Source of the DNA: Scolecobasidium constrictum UM 578 | Lineage: Eukaryota; Ascomycota; Dothideomycetes; Venturiales; Sympoventuriaceae | Length of the DNA: 64,000 nt | Assembly (NCBI GenBank): GCA_000611715.1 | Contig: AZYM01000046.1 | Span: 186,001-250,000, forward strand | Direction: 5' to 3' | Shown: one piece after another, positions 58,264 to 64,000 of the stretch | Numbering within the stretch: position 1 is the stretch's first letter | Layout of the letters: every line of letters begins with the position of its first letter | The notes under the pieces: model-generated | Told to the model about the DNA's origin: nothing | Databases searched by the model: none | Seen by the model: the letters and a program-made list of their open reading frames with translations, nothing else | Made by a program: the position numbers and the translations under genes

Positions 58264-61200
58264 GATGGAGGCTTGCAAGTGGTTGAATTACAATTAGTAC
58301 AGAACTCGGAGAGACAGAATGTTGAATTGAAGGATTGGCGGGTCTCGTCTGTCGCAAACTTGACTTCGACAGTGAATCTCGTTCGATCGAAGTGGTTCTC
58401 AAGTTTGGCGATAGGGAGTGAGATGATGAGATGCGCCGAGAGGTGTGCTTATGGGATCGGCTTCGGCGCAGAGAAAAGTATGGGCGGCTCGCAATTACGT
58501 CGACATGCGATGAACGTAGGGAAGGATTCGAACAGCGATGCCCAGGGAAAAATAGAGTATCACGAGAAAAGTACAAAGTCTATGAAGCAAGGGCACCGAA
58601 CGGCGAGCAGGACGTTTAAGAAGAAACACAAGCAACAGGGCGAGCTAAATAGGGATGTCTCCGCCTCTCAGCCTTCACTAAGACCATGATCTACGAGATG
58701 AGACTAGTCCAGCCGAACAAGCATGGGCACGGACAGCGGTTTGAGAAGCAATGCACTTTACTGTCGTGAATTTGTTACTCCTGGCATAGAGACAAAGCGG
58801 TAGGCAAGCTGCCGAGTGGGTACGCGCCGGGGTATCAGGTCCATGACCCAAAGATAGGAATCGTTTCTTACCGCAGCAGCGGCGGTACACGATGGGTCGA
58901 AAGGAGCTCGAGTCGTTATAAGGAGTTTTGGGTTTGACGGAGTAGTACCAGAGTCCGTGCGTTCAAGATCTACCATATTTAATTCGGCTCCCCTCCTACG
59001 GGTGTAGCCCACGGGCTATGCTTCAAGCGTTCCAGTTATGTCAGCGCAGATCTAGCCATATGTGGACTTGCATCTCCAAGTGACAAGTGTAATCGGCATT
59101 GCAATGACATTCACACTTGCGGCGATAAGATTCCAAAGGACTTTTTGGGTCTCCCGGGAAGCACTCTCTACGCTCGACCAAAGTTTGTCTCATGTAGCTG
59201 TCACTGCAGCAAATTATCACCTGTGTGACAGGCGACGAAAACCCCATCCTCGTGCTGACGGCAGGGGCATTTTAGACAGTCTTGGTGGGACCCCGAGATA
59301 TCTGGCCTTGTGGTGGCTGTAACAGGGGTTGGATTTGGAAGTTTGGCTTTACGAGGTGAAATTTGATTGCGATGTGAGATCGAGGATACGGTGATGCATC
59401 TGGCCCACCCATCAGAAGAATTCTCTTGCAGATATGGAGCATACAGCTGCGTCGAAAAGGAGACTGCTCCCTCTCGCTTTGGCTACTGGTAATGTGGGAC
59501 CACGTTCAAGCTGGAAGAACGACTGTGTACGTGCCAGAACGTGTGGACGTAGTATCAGAACCCGCTAGGCTTGTTCCTGTCAGTCATCCCTCCACAGCCA
59601 ATCAACAATGTGATTTTTTATAGAATGGACCGTGGGGCTGAGGAGGCGTTCGGTCTAGCGCGATGGCGTTCGTACCATTTTCTGCAACTTGAGCATCGAT
59701 ATTATCCTGTATCTCCTGCCTCATATTCTTTGCATAGTATCCGATAAGACTCAATTATTAATCTCCCATATGCGATGGTATCTCCTTTTCATTCCGCCGG
59801 GTGGCAACTCTTCCGTGGACTCTTTGCCGAACGTGCAAGCCGACTGCGATACTGATCTCGAGAACATCTCGCGCGCATGGAAGGAGATTGCGTGAAAACT
59901 TCAACGGATCGGAACTCCAACTGGCTCGATGCTAGCGGCCGCTGCTAGAGAAATCTTGATACGCTGCATCCCTGAGGTATGCTGGCGATCACACCGAACA
60001 AAGCATTTCTTCATGCTTGTCTTTGCAGTTCCAGACTTCACAAATGTCACCGCTCGACTCCTTATCAGATTGTGGTGTTTCTTCACGTTGTGAAGCTTAT
60101 TCAGCCTGAATATTGGACGCACTGGGTATCGCTCGTTGGTGGCCTTACATTTGCCCAGCCCTGAAGCTTCCACGAGGTCGGTGAGTGTCAGCATGGCTGC
60201 GGGGATCGTGGGAGGCCTTAAAACTTACAACGGTGAAGGTCGAGACTTTTGTCTCACAGATCTTGCCACGACAGAATAAAGACTCGTGTGTCTTGTTGTC
60301 AAGAGTATGTTTGCCAGGCAAAAGCTCGATCTGGTTATGTCTGCAGGACTTCCTGGTTGAAGGGCCATGACCAACGTCCCACTGATACCTCTATGTCGTC
60401 GGAGCCACTGCGAGTTGAAGGACCTGAGATCGAGGTAAGCAGCTGCTGGCTGCAAGAGCATTGTGCCCTCGATCTAGATTCCAAGCTCTTTCTTGGAGAC
60501 GTTCAGCGCCAATAGAACGTTGATGATGAGCGCATGGTTTTACTCCGCACGAGGACTTGCAGCTCCGCTTAGTGAGCTGCCAACCTGTTTTGAGTTTCGA
60601 GCTGAACAAAGTCGTTGGCATCATGTGGTTCGCGTGCATGAAATAGCTGAACGCCGAGACAGAGCTGAAGAGGAGGTCCAAGGAGCTGAGAAAGTTGCAG
60701 CGCATAGGTTGGTGTCAATTTGGGATTTGCGTGGAAGGCACGACCTGGGAGAAAGCCCATGCCGAGACCTTTATGCAGGTACCTCCATCATGATGAAGCG
60801 ATCTGATCTCCAGATGCTACGGGACCCGATAAACACCTCAAGAGCAACATGTCCCGTGTTGAGTAGTGTTCGGACTCTGGACTCTTCCCTTGCAATTGCT
60901 TTTCCATTGGAATTTCCGATGGATGGATTCTGGTCTGCAGACATGTAGCTGGGAACTGCGTGCCTTACAGAAACCACATCTCCAAAAGACGGCACTCTGT
61001 GCCCTAATCACCAGAGCCGGAAGCGGAAGAGCATCGGAGTACGTGCCATCCGGCTCATGAGGCATGGGAAAATCTTGGGCCCAAGGCATCGAAGTCGAAA
61101 GCATGACTTCACGCGAATCGGTCCAGATAATTATGCCTTCTGCCACGTCGGCATAGTACCAGCTATGGAAACGACGACAGATCATTGGAGGACGATAAGA

Positions 61201-64000
61201 TGTTCTCAGTGTGTTCAGTCAACCCGCATATGAATCCTACAGCATATCGGCAGAAGACACAAGCCTCGAAACGTCTTTCCGTGTGCGTGCAGAGAGAACA
61301 TTAACACTTGTTCAAGGTGCATCTTAGTAACAGAGATTGACAGGCGCAATGCAGACCAGCGACCTCAATTCTTCGCACAGATTCTATGTGTATATGGTCC
61401 AAACTAGCTAGTCAGTAGTGACCTCGTTGCCGCATGACTGCCGTTAATCATGGTTTGAATCGACAGGAGCTTGATATCGTGCTTGCACAATATCTGGCCG
61501 TTATTCCCCAGTAAACAACGCGTGTTCTGGTTTGCGTCAACTTTATATCTTGTATCAGATACTCTTTGTGCTCAGACTCAGGGCATAAACAGGACAGTGC
61601 CAGGAGAACTAGCAATCAACGATACAAAAGACTCATGGTGTTCAAGCCGGCCACAATTTTCCCTTCCAGTACGCGGCGATGGGACTGATGATGCCCATGC
61701 TGCTGAAGCGAAGGTTCATGCTCATGCTCCCGGAACGATGATTCATGGCCTACTGCCATCTCGAAAATGACCTGATGTTCCGGTGTGTCCGCGGCTCAAG
61801 GTTGTGCATTTTGATTATGCACCATAAATAGACGATGTGGAGCAAGCTAACTAGGAAGCTCCACAAGGACTGCGGGAGAGGCTTAGCGCCTCAATGCTTG
61901 TCTTTCTGGTCGTCGGATCACCCTCCTTGCCCTCATCGTCTTTGCCATCCGTCTTGTTGGCATCGTCTCCCGCCATGCAAAGAACGTCATGCTCGCTTGG
62001 TAGTGCAATGCCAGGGTCACGCGCTTTTGTTACTACTGTCAGCAGGAATGCAACTAGGAGGTGCATGTCTACAACTACCTTGATAGCCACACGAGCATCT
62101 TTAGGACCGGCAGAGACATGGTCATCGAGCAAAGGCTATATGAACTGCTGCATCTGACGACATGTCATTGTGCATGGATCCGGATCCTATCCAGTAGTCA
62201 CCTAGCCGCGCCTCAATAACGATCCTGGAATCCATCTGGATTGATGACGCTGCTTGATGTCGGAGCAGATTCCGATGCCAGCAATCGCATAGTTGGAAAC
62301 CGTGGTGATCACTGATGACCCGCATACCTTAGGATCTTCAGATGCTGGATGCACGCGATAGCTACACACACGATTCTCTGCAACTAGGCTATCTTCAAGA
62401 TGTTCGTGTAGCACAACAGGTCTTCAATCTCATCACGAATTGGTTCAGGCGGGTTTCATGCTAGCAGTCGCTGGAAACATCCGACCTAGTTGGCAGGAAT
62501 TAGCGTCCATACTTTCTGACCTCAGCCATGTACCACTTTCAAGGTTTTCAAGGTCTATGACCAACATATCTCGGCTGCCTCACAATCAATGAGGATAGCA
62601 GCCCGCAGCTAATTGCCACTCGCATCGTAAAGCATTGGCCATGTAGTATTGTCATCCTCGACCCACTAGCATTGACTTCAACCACTTCGAATCGATGTCG
62701 AAACAGATTTCGTGCAACTGTAGAGAAATGAGTCTTGACCGCTGGTTCATGCAGCACGAGGCTCGCTTGCACGTTCGCAAGTACAACAATGAGTTCCCAT
62801 CAGCTGGGCTCAATTCCATTCCAAGCCACTGGGTGACTGGACCGAAACATGTTTTCAGATTGTTGCACAACCGCAGACTCTCGTGCTTTGTGCTACGATA
62901 CTAGCTGTGGTTGAAGAATTCTCCGAGCTGACTTCTGTGATCTGTACTCCGGCGAGAATGTCGTGATGTATTGACTTCGACCAAGCACTGCTGAGACTAT
63001 GCTGGTTGCACTTATGATTGACTCGAGCAAGGTATCATACGAAATGAAGTACAGCTCGTGTCTTGATACACTGTATGGTATTTGAAGAATGTTTTCGATA
63101 GCAACGGGCACGTCATCCTGCTGTTTTAGAGTATATCCATTGTCGAATCTCAGATAGTCCGGCACGAACGAGCAGCACCGATACTCTGGACTCTTGTTGG
63201 CCTCGAATGGGCACAGCCACCTCGATTTCATCGTGCCTAGCTGCTCATTGTTGCCTGCACTGATTAGGGTTGCACGTGCTTTGTTGTATCTACTATAGAT
63301 ACTCTGCATGGAGTCAGTCAATCCCAAATGTGAGACTGGGTAGAACTCAAACAACCTCGCTCCTGGCCCGAGTGAACCTACATATGCCCGCTCCGAGGCT
63401 CGTCATGTCATCGACTTGAGTACCGGAATGGCATGCATGAGATTGCCGAGACACCCCAGGCATGACTCTCTGCAGTATCCGATAGCCTCAAGGACATGCA
63501 TAATGACGAACACGACAATCAATAGCCAGTGCAGACACTTCACAGAACTCAAATTGCGGCAGATTGCTCATGTCTCCGAAGCGAGGTTGTGAAGAAAATT
63601 GGGTTGCTTGTTGAAATGCCGATCTGTCGTAGCTCAAAGTTGGCTCAGCTGAAGTCAATCTCTCGCAGAGCGATAGGGATGTGACAACTCAGACTTTATG
63701 ATTAGCATTTGCTGAGGATGTTCCAAACGGTAGAGCTGCAATGCGTACAGGGATATGGATCGTGCCCGACGGGTCAACCCTGTAAGGCTAGATCCGGGAT
63801 CTGATTGCAGATCTATACGTGCGCCTCGTGCTGAATGTCAATTCAAAACACTGCAATACCATGTCTATCCTAGACTTCATTGATGTCTTGGAGAGCGTGA
63901 AAAGGAATCACATTCAAGCTCATCACAGGTACGGCCTCGTGGTCATAAGACGAATAGTATCGCTGTGCGCAGATTCTCTCAGACTTGTGCTTTGCGCAAC
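58264..64000. other. 5.7-kb gene-sparse region upstream of the PKS
   Basis: The first few hundred bases should be the PKS promoter. Beyond that only scattered frames of 60-153 codons occur on both strands, with no recognised domain, no believable exon chain and no clear transposon ends. The longest (62893..63354, minus, 153 codons) has no known motif. It may hold decayed sequence or simply spacer; melanin-cluster reductase or regulator genes were not found here. Confidence 0.5.

Noticed and set aside
58510..58545. B-box-like GTTCGAATCC on the minus strand
   Set aside because: The flanking bases cannot form a T stem or acceptor stem, so it is not a tRNA.
62893..63354. 153-codon minus-strand frame
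   Set aside because: No domain, no signal peptide, codon use unlike the genes of the window, and no clear exon partners.

Overview
This window is nuclear DNA of a filamentous ascomycete. Most genes are broken by short (about 48-90 bp) GT-AG introns with CTAAC/CTGAC-like branch sites. Coding density is high and the gene content is typical of Pezizomycotina: Zn(II)2Cys6 regulators, a non-reducing polyketide synthase, a sugar porter, a CHAT/P-loop protein, and housekeeping genes. A melanin-type PKS lies next to a prefoldin subunit 3 gene. From memory, that pairing was described in the PKS1 region of Elsinoe fawcettii, so a Dothideomycete near Elsinoe is my best guess; this is inference, not proof.

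Layout. 0.5-8.7 kb: TAF5, a Zn2Cys6 regulator whose zinc cluster is spliced from three exons, and a secreted prenylcysteine-oxidase-like flavoprotein. 8.8-14.3 kb: GMH1/UNC-50 and RNA14, divergently transcribed; RNA14 is followed by three diverged 106-bp tandem repeats that may lie inside a terminal intron. 14.8-23.3 kb: a possible catabolic group made of a secreted GH43-like beta-propeller protein, an FAD-dependent oxidoreductase, a Zn2Cys6 regulator and an MFS sugar porter. A recurring TCCCCGA motif occurs in the intergenic regions on both sides of that regulator. 23.8-30.9 kb: prefoldin 6 (YKE2), VPS4 and a SLM1-like BAR-PH protein.

30.9-34.3 kb is mostly non-coding, with one small Ser/Thr-rich gene and one doubtful gene. 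34.3-40.6 kb on the minus strand is a single five-exon gene for a secreted protein of about 2010 residues; its C-terminal third contains a triplicated cysteine module that I do not recognise. 41.9-47.0 kb: ribosomal protein uL14 (RPL23) and a CHAT-plus-P-loop NLR-like protein whose caspase-like His appears to be lost. 47.2-49.3 kb: MOG1 and prefoldin 3 (PAC10). 51.6-58.3 kb: a three-exon SAT-KS-AT-PT-ACP-ACP-TE polyketide synthase. The last 5.7 kb has no gene I can support.

The strongest candidates for undescribed biology are the triplicated-module secreted protein, the CHAT/P-loop protein, and the regulator-centred group with its shared motif. All exon boundaries were read by eye from splice signals and frame continuity; each joined CDS length was checked to be divisible by three.
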